Shown: in pieces, positions 1 to 6,349 of the stretch
Layout of the letters: the number at the start of each line of letters is the position of its first letter
How positions within the stretch are numbered: position 1 is the first letter of the stretch
From: DASRDS01 sp035569435
GTDB lineage: Bacteria; Gemmatimonadota; Gemmatimonadetes; Gemmatimonadales; Gemmatimonadaceae
Assembly (NCBI GenBank): GCA_035569435.1
Contig: DATMNB010000327.1
Location: 1 to 7,706 of the forward strand
Direction: 5' to 3'
Length of the DNA stretch: 7,706 bases
Position numbers and translations under genes: made by a program
Notes under the pieces: generated by a model
What the model saw: only the letters and a program-made list of their open reading frames with translations
The model's database searches: none
Told to the model about the DNA's origin: nothing

Positions 1-1
1 G

Positions 2-577
2 GGCCACCTCGTGCTGTCGACGCTGCACACCAACTCGGCCCCCGAGACGGTGACGCGGTTGCTGGACATGGGACTCGAGCCGTTCAACGTGGCCAGCGCG
101 TTGAACCTGGTCCTCGCCCAACGACTGCTGCGCAAGGTGTGCTCCAACTGCAAGACGCGGTACGACCCCGATGACGTCGAGTTTACGGCGGCCAAGGTGA
201 AGCGCGAGACGACGCTGCGCGAGCTGCGGTTCACGGATATGGCGATCCAGGACGCGAAGCTCAAGGCGACCAAGGAAGCCGCGCCGTTTCTGGAGCATCT
301 CTCGCTCGATACGGCGGTCGGCGACCTGCCGTACTTCAAGGGCTCGGGGTGCGACCAGTGCAACGGGACCGGTTATAAGGGACGCCAAGGCGTCTACGAA
401 GTCATGATGATGACGCAGAGTTTGCGACGGTTGGTGCTGCAGAACGTCGGCGCGGCGGAGCTGCGGGATGCCGCGGTCGAGGAAGGGATGCTGACGCTGC
501 GCATGGACGGCTGGCTCAAGATTCTCAAGGGTGTGTCGACGATCGAACAGGTCGTCCGCGAAACGAGCGCGGGATGA
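2..577 (+). CDS. pilB: Type IV pilus extension ATPase PilB, C-terminal part (5' end outside window)
   Basis: This is the last 191 residues of a GspE/PilB-family secretion ATPase, open at the left edge. PilB hexamers hydrolyse ATP in the cytoplasm to drive pilin assembly at the inner membrane. The visible part begins inside the conserved 'GHLVLSTLHTN' His-box region (bases 2-34) and continues through 'RLLDMG', 'NLVLAQRLLRKVC' and 'GRQGVYEVM'. Two Cys pairs, CSNC (bases 140-151) and CDQC (350-361), form the zinc-binding tetracysteine of PilB/GspE ATPases, which PilT lacks. That is why I call it PilB and not a second PilT. Walker A and Walker B lie upstream of the window. The spacer between the Cys pairs is 66 residues, longer than I expect for this family. 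The stop is TGA, 40 bp before pilT, consistent with one operon. GspE of a type II secretion system is the alternative, but the adjacent pilT favours PilB. Confidence 0.93.
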   Translation, partial: GHLVLSTLHTNSAPETVTRLLDMGLEPFNVASALNLVLAQRLLRKVCSNCKTRYDPDDVEFTAAKVKRETTLRELRFTDMAIQDAKLKATKEAAPFLEHLSLDTAVGDLPYFKGSGCDQCNGTGYKGRQGVYEVMMMTQSLRRLVLQNVGAAELRDAAVEEGMLTLRMDGWLKILKGVSTIEQVVRETSAG

Positions 578-617
578 TGATTCACGTGATTGCTTCCTTC
601 TTCTGGACTTTGATCCG

Positions 618-1802
618 ATGAGTGCTGCTCCTGCTGTCGCGCCCGCGCCGTCTTCCGCCGCGCCCGTCCCGGGCGGGGGCGTCAACCTCCGGCAGCTGCT
701 GGAGGAGATGATCGAGCGCGATGCCTCCGACCTGCACATCACGGCCGGCGAGCGGCCCAAGCTGCGCATCGATGGCGAGATCACCAACTCGCGCATCGAC
801 TACGTGATGAACCCCAAGGACACGTTGACGCTGGCGTACTCGGTGCTGACCGAGAACCAGAAGAAGCGGTTCGAGATGGAGGATGAGCTCGACTTCTCGT
901 TTGGCATCCAGAACCTGGCGCGATTCCGCGGCAACTGCTTCAAGCAGCGCGGGTGCGTGTCGATGGCGATCCGGCAGATCCCGTTCTCGATCAAGACGTT
1001 CCAGGACTTGGGGCTGCCGGGGGTCATCGCCAAGATGGCCGAGAAGCCGCGCGGGCTCGTGCTCGTCACCGGGCCGACGGGGTCGGGGAAGTCGACGACG
1101 TTGGCGGCGATGATCGACAAGATCAACCGTGAGCGGCGGGGGCATATCATCACGGTCGAGGATCCGATCGAGTTCATCCACCGTCATCAGGGGTGCATCG
1201 TCAACCAGCGGGAGATCGGGACCGACACCAAGTCGTTCCAGAACGCGCTCAAGTACGCCTTGCGCGAGGACCCCGACGTCATTCTGGTCGGTGAGATGCG
1301 CGACCTGGATACGATCCAGGCGGCGCTGACGATCGCCGAGACGGGGCATTTGGCGTTTGCCACGTTGCACACCAATTCGGCCGCCGAGGCGATCAACCGG
1401 ATGATCGACGTATTTCCGGCGCACCAGCAGTCGCAGGTGCGGGCGCAGTTGGCGTTCGTGCTCGAGGGGATCATCACGCAGACGTTGTTGGCCAAGGCGA
1501 AGGGGCGGGGCCGGTCGATGGCCGCCGAGATCCTGGTCGTGACGCCGGCGATCCGGGCGTTGATCCGCGACGACAAGATCCACCAGATCTACTCGTCGAT
1601 GCAGTCGGGCAAGAAGTTCGGGATGCAGACGTTAAACGACTCGTTGTACGCGTTGTACATGAGCCGCGAAGTGACGTCGGAGGAGTGTTTGCGGGTGTCG
1701 AGCGATCCGAACGAGTTCCTGCGGATGATCGGGTCGCCCGGGCTGGACGATGAAGGCAAACCCCAGGCGGCGCCAAAGCCGGCGCCCGCGGGCAAGCGGT
1801 AG
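618..1802 (+). CDS. pilT: Type IV pilus retraction ATPase PilT
   Basis: This gene encodes 394 residues, near or slightly above the usual PilT length. PilT is the cytoplasmic hexameric motor that depolymerises pili and powers twitching. An N-terminal PAS-like domain begins around 'LRQLLEEMIERDASDLHI' (residues 24-41). Walker A GPTGSGKST is at 152-160, the Asp box 'ITVEDPIEF' follows, Walker B DPDVILVGEMRD is at 218-229, and the His box ETGHLAFATLHTN starts at 241. The PilT-specific retraction motif appears as AIRALI (311-316; typically AIRNLI). There is no tetracysteine zinc site, which separates it from PilB. The frame is open upstream to 531, but those codons overlap pilB and give no family similarity, so I start at the ATG at 618. 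No clear Shine-Dalgarno sequence precedes it, so translation may depend on coupling to pilB. Both ends are Ala/Pro-rich (residues 2-18 and 382-391), probably disordered tails. Confidence 0.95.
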   Translation: MSAAPAVAPAPSSAAPVPGGGVNLRQLLEEMIERDASDLHITAGERPKLRIDGEITNSRIDYVMNPKDTLTLAYSVLTENQKKRFEMEDELDFSFGIQNLARFRGNCFKQRGCVSMAIRQIPFSIKTFQDLGLPGVIAKMAEKPRGLVLVTGPTGSGKSTTLAAMIDKINRERRGHIITVEDPIEFIHRHQGCIVNQREIGTDTKSFQNALKYALREDPDVILVGEMRDLDTIQAALTIAETGHLAFATLHTNSAAEAINRMIDVFPAHQQSQVRAQLAFVLEGIITQTLLAKAKGRGRSMAAEILVVTPAIRALIRDDKIHQIYSSMQSGKKFGMQTLNDSLYALYMSREVTSEECLRVSSDPNEFLRMIGSPGLDDEGKPQAAPKPAPAGKR

Positions 1803-1819
1803 CGAGACTTTCTCACTCT

Positions 1820-1823
1820 AGGA
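1820..1823 (+). promoter_or_regulatory. Ribosome binding site of pilC
   Basis: AGGA sits 7 bases before the ATG at 1831, at normal Shine-Dalgarno spacing in the 28-bp pilT-pilC gap. It supports the pilC start and shows that this genome uses Shine-Dalgarno initiation for at least some genes. Confidence 0.7.
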
Positions 1824-1830
1824 CAGAGCC

Positions 1831-3027
1831 ATGCCGAGCTTCACCTACACCGCGCGCGCCGCCAACGGCGAGCTCAAGACGGCGACGGTCGACGCCTCCA
1901 ACAAGGAGGACGTGGTCGCTCAACTGCGCCGCCAGCGGTTGACGGTCGTCAAGGTCGATGAAGAGGCCAAGAAGGCCAAGGCGAAGGGCGGGTCGATCAA
2001 GATGCGCGATATCGTCATCTTCACCCGTCAGTTCTCGACGATGATCAACTCGGGTCTGCCGCTCGTGCAGGCGTTGGACATTCTCGCGAAACAGAGCGAG
2101 AACCCGACGCTGCAGTCGGTGACGCGGGCCGTGGTGTTCGACGTCGAGTCCGGGCATACCGTGGCCGATGCGCTCGGCAAGCATCCGCGGGCGTTCAGCG
2201 ACCTCTATGTGAACATGGTCGCCGCGGGCGAGGCCGGCGGTATCCTGGACACGATTCTCATGCGGTTGGCGACGTTCATGGAGAAGAACGACGCGCTGAT
2301 TCGCAAGGTGAAGGGGGCGATGATCTATCCGAGCGTCATCATGGTGGTGGCGTTCGGGGCGGTAGTCATCCTGTTGGTGTTCGTCATTCCGGTGTTCGAG
2401 AGCATGTTCGCCTCGGTCGGGTTGGCCCTGCCGTTGCCGACGCGTATCGTCATCGGGTTGTCGGCGTTCCTGCGAGGGTACTGGTACGCGATCATCGGGG
2501 TCATCGCGGCGATTTACTTCTCGCTCAAGAAGTACTATGCCACGCCGGATGGGAAGCTGAACATTGACAGGTTCATGTTGGCCATGCCGGTGCTGGGGGA
2601 TGTGCTCCGCAAGTCGGCGGTGTCGCGGTTCACACGGACGCTCGGGACGCTGATCAGCTCGGGGGTCAGCATCCTCGACGGGCTGGAGATCACGGCCAAG
2701 ACGGCCGGCAACCGGGTCATTCAGGACGCGATCATGGCGTCGCGGGCGAGCATCGCCGGCGGTGACACGATCGCGGCGCCGCTCCAGAAGTCGGAGGTGT
2801 TCCCGCCGATGGTCATCTCCATGATCGCCGTCGGCGAGTCGACGGGTGGTCTGGACGAGATGCTCACCAAGATCGCCGACTTTTATGACGAGGAAGTGGA
2901 CGCGGCGGTGTCGGGGTTGCTCTCGATGCTCGAGCCGCTCATGATCGTGTGGCTGGGTGTCGTGGTCGGCGGCATGGTTGTGGCCATGTATCTGCCGATC
3001 TTTGATATGATCAACGCGGTGCAGTAA
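1831..3027 (+). CDS. pilC: Type IV pilus inner-membrane platform protein PilC
   Basis: This gene encodes 398 residues, a typical PilC/GspF length. PilC is the polytopic inner-membrane platform that contacts PilB and PilT and couples their rotation to pilin insertion or removal. The N-terminus 'FTYTARAANGELKTATVDA' is the usual PilC opening. Two T2SSF domains follow, at about residues 60-185 and 260-390. Each carries the repeated 'FTRQFSTMINSGLPLVQALDI' / 'FTRTLGTLISSGVSILDGLEI' signature and the 'GE.GG.LD' element ('AAGEAGGILDTIL', 'AVGESTGGLDEML'). Membrane segments are predicted at about 168-190, 216-234 and 369-391, the standard three-helix topology. The C-terminus contains the family hallmark 'LEPLMIVWLGVVVGGMVVAMYLPIF' in two halves around residues 367-391. 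The start has an AGGA ribosome binding site. It is the last gene of the pilBTC operon, followed by a strong terminator. Confidence 0.96.
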   Translation: MPSFTYTARAANGELKTATVDASNKEDVVAQLRRQRLTVVKVDEEAKKAKAKGGSIKMRDIVIFTRQFSTMINSGLPLVQALDILAKQSENPTLQSVTRAVVFDVESGHTVADALGKHPRAFSDLYVNMVAAGEAGGILDTILMRLATFMEKNDALIRKVKGAMIYPSVIMVVAFGAVVILLVFVIPVFESMFASVGLALPLPTRIVIGLSAFLRGYWYAIIGVIAAIYFSLKKYYATPDGKLNIDRFMLAMPVLGDVLRKSAVSRFTRTLGTLISSGVSILDGLEITAKTAGNRVIQDAIMASRASIAGGDTIAAPLQKSEVFPPMVISMIAVGESTGGLDEMLTKIADFYDEEVDAAVSGLLSMLEPLMIVWLGVVVGGMVVAMYLPIFDMINAVQ

Positions 3028-3063
3028 ACGCGGTCGAGTAACGGGTTGGGCGGGGGGTACGTC

Positions 3064-3104
3064 GCGGCGGCATCGGCCTTAGGGCCGGTGCCGCCGCTCC
3101 TTTT
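3064..3104 (+). terminator. Rho-independent terminator after pilC
   Basis: GCGGCGGCATCGGCC (3064-3078) pairs with GGCCGGTGCCGCCGC (3083-3097). This gives a 15-bp stem with one G-U wobble and a TTAG loop, followed by TCCTTTT. It lies 37 bp after the pilC stop and ends the pilus operon. I see no equivalent T-tract on the opposite strand, so it is probably one-directional. The rest of the 3028-3187 gap holds no gene I can support. Confidence 0.88.
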
Positions 3105-3178
3105 GTGACAACGTCGCTCTGGCGGACCCGACTGGCGTGTGACACGTTTGTGCCCGCGGTTTCCCTCCCCCCACTCGT

Positions 3179-3182
3179 GGAG
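3179..3182 (+). promoter_or_regulatory. Ribosome binding site of the small membrane protein gene
   Basis: GGAG lies 5 bases before a GTG at 3188. It is the main reason for choosing that GTG as the start of the following gene. Confidence 0.6.
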
Positions 3183-3187
3183 CCACA

Positions 3188-3706
3188 GTGAGCGCCCCAG
3201 CCAAGCCTGAGTCATCTGGAACCCGGAACATCATCATTGGCGCCGTGGTCGTGGTGTTGCTCGGCGTCGGTTACTGCGCGACCAAAGTGGCCTCGGTGGC
3301 CCGCACCGCGGTCAGCGCGGCCAAGGGCATCCAGGCGCGCATGGATACGACCCACCATGTGGCGTCGGGGTCGGCGGTCTTCCTGGGCGACGCCAAAGTG
3401 GCCGACATTGTCAAGGTGGTCGTCATTCACGCCGACACGTCGGCGCCCGCGTCGGCCGCGCACGGCGTGGATAGCGCTATCCAGGCGGCGTTGCGTCAGG
3501 AAACCGTGGTCTATTCGACGTCGGCGCCGGCCAGTACCGATGCGTCCCAGCTTGGCGACCTGCTGCTGATCGGCCATATCGAGAGCACGTACGACGCCAA
3601 CGCCCCTGTAAAGATCACCCTGTCACGCGGAACGAGCGCCGCCTCCGCCTTGGCGCCCATCCAACTCATGGTCGCGGGGCGCCGTCAGCCGATCAGCGTG
3701 TACTAA
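3188..3706 (+). CDS. Small membrane-anchored protein of unknown function
   Basis: I do not recognise this 172-residue protein. It starts at GTG with a GGAG ribosome binding site 5 bases upstream. A short polar N-terminus (residues 1-13, with Lys and Arg) is followed by one hydrophobic helix at about 14-32 ('NIIIGAVVVVLLGVGYCATKVA'). By the positive-inside rule the remaining roughly 140 residues should lie outside the cytoplasm. The soluble part alternates short beta-like hydrophobic stretches ('VADIVKVVVIHADT', 'DLLLIGHIESTYD', 'ALAPIQLMVAG') with Ala/Ser-rich linkers. The hexapeptide TSAPAS occurs twice, at 84-89 and 111-116. Cys30 lies at the outer end of the helix, but the N-terminal part is not a lipobox, so I do not call it a lipoprotein. 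It stands alone between the pilC terminator and the kinase promoter region. The coding signal (G/C at third positions, full-length frame) looks real. Confidence 0.75.
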   Translation: MSAPAKPESSGTRNIIIGAVVVVLLGVGYCATKVASVARTAVSAAKGIQARMDTTHHVASGSAVFLGDAKVADIVKVVVIHADTSAPASAAHGVDSAIQAALRQETVVYSTSAPASTDASQLGDLLLIGHIESTYDANAPVKITLSRGTSAASALAPIQLMVAGRRQPISVY

Positions 3707-3718
3707 GCGGTTGTACTG

Positions 3719-3742
3719 GGCGGTGACCTAACCGCCTACATT
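3719..3742 (+). promoter_or_regulatory. Putative kinase promoter: -10-like hexamer with an abutting inverted repeat
   Basis: TACATT at 3737-3742 resembles a -10 box (TATAAT, 4 of 6) and ends 7 bases (counting the six intervening bases plus one) before the GTG of the kinase, so the expected transcription start falls at or next to the start codon. No ribosome binding site is present. Directly upstream, GGCGGT (3719-3724) and ACCGCC (3731-3736) form a 6-bp inverted repeat across a 6-base spacer, placed where a regulator could block the -10 box. No convincing -35 box is visible; TTGTAC at 3711-3716 would be 20 bases away, which is too far. The same repeat could instead be a weak terminator hairpin for the preceding gene, but no T-run follows it. 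Confidence 0.4.
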
Positions 3743-3748
3743 TAGTGG

Positions 3749-6349
3749 GTGTCAATCCCAGAGCTCGAGGAGCTGCGGGAGACGTTTGAGCCGAGCTACG
3801 TCCTGGAACGTGAGCTCGGCCGCGGGGGGATGGCGACGGTCTACCTGGCGCGCGACACGAAGCATGCCCGGCTGGTCGCGCTCAAGGTGTTGCATGCCGA
3901 TCTCGCCGCGGCGCTTGGCCCGGAGCGGTTCCAGCGCGAGATCACGACGGCGGCGGCGCTTCAGCATCCGCACATCCTCGGCGTGTACGACTCGGGCAAG
4001 ACGGCGAGTGGCCAGCTCTGGTTCACGATGCCGTTTGTCGATGGTGAGACGCTCAGGGACCGGCTCCAGCACCACCGGCAACTGCCGGTCGAGGACGCCC
4101 TGCGCATTGCGCACGAGATCGCGAGTGCCCTCGACTACGCCCATGGGCAGGGGGTGCTGCACCGCGACATCAAGCCGGAGAACATTCTGCTCACGCGGCA
4201 GGGCGAGGCGCTGCTCGCGGACTTTGGGATTGCGCGGGCGCTCGAGGTCGAGGCGGGTCCGGCGGTGACGCCGCTCACGCAGACGGGCGTAGTCGTGGGC
4301 ACGGCGCAGTACATGAGTCCCGAGCAGGCGAGCGGTGACCCGGCGCTCGATGCGGCCAGCGACGTCTATTCGCTCGCGGCGGTGTTGTATGAGATGCTGG
4401 CGGGGGAGCCGCCGTTCACGGGGCCGACGACGCGGGCCATCGTGGCCAAGATGATGTCGCGGGATCCGGCGTCGGTGCGAGTGACGCGGCCGGTGGTGTC
4501 GGTGAGCATCGACACGGCGATCCGCCGCGCGTTGGCGCCGGTTTCTGCGGACCGGTGGCCCTCGGCGGGCGAGTTCGCGCGGGCGTTGACGACGGCGGAA
4601 CGGGCGCCGAGCAGGCGACGCATCCCTGTCACCGCGATGACGCTGTCGTTGGGATTACTGGCGGGGCTTGGGCTGCTCTTTGCCTGGCGCGCGCACGGAC
4701 GCGGGGGTGCCGGGCCGATCCGCTTGGCGGTCCTGCCGTTCACCAATATGGGCGACACGTCGGACGCCTACTTCGCCGATGGCGTGACCGATGCCGTGCG
4801 GGGGAAGCTTACGAGCGTCGCGGGGCTGCAGGTGATCGGATCGGCGAGCTCGGAGCAGTATCGCAAGACGAGCAAGACGCCGGAGCAGATCGCTCGCGAG
4901 CTGGGTGTCCGGTATCTCCTGATTGGTAAGGTGCGGTGGGACAAGCACGGTCCGGAGAGCCAGGTCGAGGTCAGCCCGGAGCTGGTCGACGCGCGGAGCG
5001 CGACGGACGCCTGGGCCGAGCCGTTCGATGAACCGCTCACGCACGTGTTTCAGATGCAGTCGAACATCGCCGGCAAGGTGGCCGAGAAGCTGCAGGTCGC
5101 ACTGACGCCGGCTGCGCAGCGGACTCTGACGGAGCGTCCGACGTCGGATCTGCTCGCGTACGACGCCTATCTGCGTGGGGAGGCGCTCCTCCGCACGAGC
5201 TTTGCGCCCGTGGTACTCCGCCGGGCGATCGCGGCGTTTCGCGAAGCGGTCGCGCGCGACTCCGCCTTCGCGCTCGCCTGGAGCTCGCTGGGCAGCAGCT
5301 ATACGACGTTCTACGTGACGGGCGTCCCATCGCCCGCCATCGCCGATTCGGCCGACCACGCGACGGCGCGGGCGCTCGCCCTCGCGCCAGACCTGAGCGC
5401 CGCGCACGCCGCACGGGCGTTCTACTATAGCTCCATACTCATCGACAACACCCGCGCGCTCGCCGAGGCGCAGGCGGGGCTTGCCCGCGGACCAAGCAGC
5501 GGGCTGTTGTTCGCGGCCGCCAACGCCGAGGAGGGACTCGGTCGATGGGACTCGGCCGCGGCGCTGTTCGCGCAAGGGACGCAACTCGATCCTCGCGACC
5601 CGGTGGGCTTCGATTTTATGGGCTTCGACGCGCTCTTTCGGCGCCGCCCGACCGACGCGCGCGCCGCGGCCGAGCGGGCGCTGGCGATTCAGCCAGACGA
5701 CCTCAGGGCGTTCGAGGCGAGCGCCATGGCGTCGCTGCAGGCGGGCGACCTCGCCGGCGCGCGGGCGGTGCTTCGGCGCGCGCCGTCGACTGTCGATCCG
5801 AGCGCGCTCGTGGCGTTTACCGCGACGTACTTTGACCTGGGCTGGATTCTGGACAGCGCGCAGACGGACCGTCTCCTGTCGCTCCGGCCCGAGGCGTTCG
5901 GCAACGACAGCGCCAACTGGGCCCTGGTGCTCGCGCAGCAGTATGGCTTCCGCGAGGATCGGGCCCGCATGCTGGCGTATGCCGACACTGCGCGTGCCGC
6001 GTTCGCGGCGCAACTGCGGGCGGCGCCCAACGACGGACAGCGTCACGTGCTGTTCGCGCTCGCGCTGGCGTATCTCGGGCGGAGCTCGGAAGCCATTCGT
6101 GAGGGTGAACAGGGCGCCCGACTGTATCCGATGGCCCAGAACGCATCCACCGCGGGATATTTCCAGCACCAACTGGCGCGAATCTATCTCTTGAGCGGGC
6201 AGCCGGAGCGGGCGTTGGACGTGCTGGAGCGGCTCATGCAGACGCCGTATTTCCTCACGCCGGCGTGGCTCAGGATCGATCCGAACTTTGTGCCCTTACA
6301 CGGGAATCCCCGGTTCGAGCGGTTGGTGGGCGGGGGGCCCGTGGCTTAG
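3749..6349 (+). CDS. Transmembrane Ser/Thr protein kinase with FlgO/TolB-like and TPR domains
   Basis: This 866-residue protein is a Hanks-type kinase expected to phosphorylate Ser/Thr residues in the cytoplasm. Key residues are intact: glycine loop GRGGMATVY (24-32), ATP-binding Lys46 (VALKVL), catalytic loop HRDIKPEN (138-145; Asp140, an RD kinase), DFG (158-160), the P+1 region ending 'GTAQYMSPEQ' (184-193), and Asp205 in SDVYSLA. The activation segment has Thr174, Thr177 and Thr179 as possible autophosphorylation sites. A basic juxtamembrane stretch (RAPSRRR, 285-291) precedes one membrane helix at about 294-313. A FlgO/TolB-N-like domain at about 325-450 begins 'IRLAVLPFTNMG'. A TPR-rich region at about 470-830 follows, and the C-terminus is 'LRIDPNFVPLHGNPRF' (841-856). 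The start must be the GTG at 3749: an in-frame TAG lies at 3743, and the next Met is inside the glycine loop. The target and ligand are unknown. Confidence 0.93.
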   Translation: MSIPELEELRETFEPSYVLERELGRGGMATVYLARDTKHARLVALKVLHADLAAALGPERFQREITTAAALQHPHILGVYDSGKTASGQLWFTMPFVDGETLRDRLQHHRQLPVEDALRIAHEIASALDYAHGQGVLHRDIKPENILLTRQGEALLADFGIARALEVEAGPAVTPLTQTGVVVGTAQYMSPEQASGDPALDAASDVYSLAAVLYEMLAGEPPFTGPTTRAIVAKMMSRDPASVRVTRPVVSVSIDTAIRRALAPVSADRWPSAGEFARALTTAERAPSRRRIPVTAMTLSLGLLAGLGLLFAWRAHGRGGAGPIRLAVLPFTNMGDTSDAYFADGVTDAVRGKLTSVAGLQVIGSASSEQYRKTSKTPEQIARELGVRYLLIGKVRWDKHGPESQVEVSPELVDARSATDAWAEPFDEPLTHVFQMQSNIAGKVAEKLQVALTPAAQRTLTERPTSDLLAYDAYLRGEALLRTSFAPVVLRRAIAAFREAVARDSAFALAWSSLGSSYTTFYVTGVPSPAIADSADHATARALALAPDLSAAHAARAFYYSSILIDNTRALAEAQAGLARGPSSGLLFAAANAEEGLGRWDSAAALFAQGTQLDPRDPVGFDFMGFDALFRRRPTDARAAAERALAIQPDDLRAFEASAMASLQAGDLAGARAVLRRAPSTVDPSALVAFTATYFDLGWILDSAQTDRLLSLRPEAFGNDSANWALVLAQQYGFREDRARMLAYADTARAAFAAQLRAAPNDGQRHVLFALALAYLGRSSEAIREGEQGARLYPMAQNASTAGYFQHQLARIYLLSGQPERALDVLERLMQTPYFLTPAWLRIDPNFVPLHGNPRFERLVGGGPVA

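Noticed and set aside
151..155. S-A-L-K (residues 152-155 of the hydrolase homologue) as an alternative S-x-x-K nucleophile motif
   Set aside because: It lies before the beta-lactamase core strand 'FSGTVLLAKNG', where family members have an ordinary helix; the equivalent of the nucleophile is Ser206. The coordinates given here are residue-like; in the window the motif is at about 7069-7080 on the - strand.
582..589. TCACGTGA palindrome in the pilB-pilT gap
   Set aside because: An 8-base palindrome alone, without a second copy or promoter elements, is not evidence for an operator.
531..617. 29-codon upstream extension of pilT from an ATG at 531
   Set aside because: It overlaps the 3' end of pilB, and its translation (MCRRSNRSSAKRARDDD...) is unlike any PilT N-terminus.
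582..1583. 333-codon open frame on the - strand opposite pilT
   Set aside because: Arg/Asp/Leu-rich shadow of pilT with no domain similarity; pilT carries all motifs in its own frame.
3043..3057. G-rich run after pilC as a G-quadruplex; TGGGCGGGGGG recurs at 6327-6337 near the kinase stop
   Set aside because: The last six Gs are continuous, so four separated G3 tracts are not available; the 11-base recurrence is plausible by chance at this base composition.
4655..6172. 505-codon open frame on the - strand opposite the kinase gene
   Set aside because: It is very Arg-rich with no recognisable domain and mirrors the third-position G/C bias of the kinase, which is clearly the real gene. Long antisense frames are expected in GC-rich DNA.
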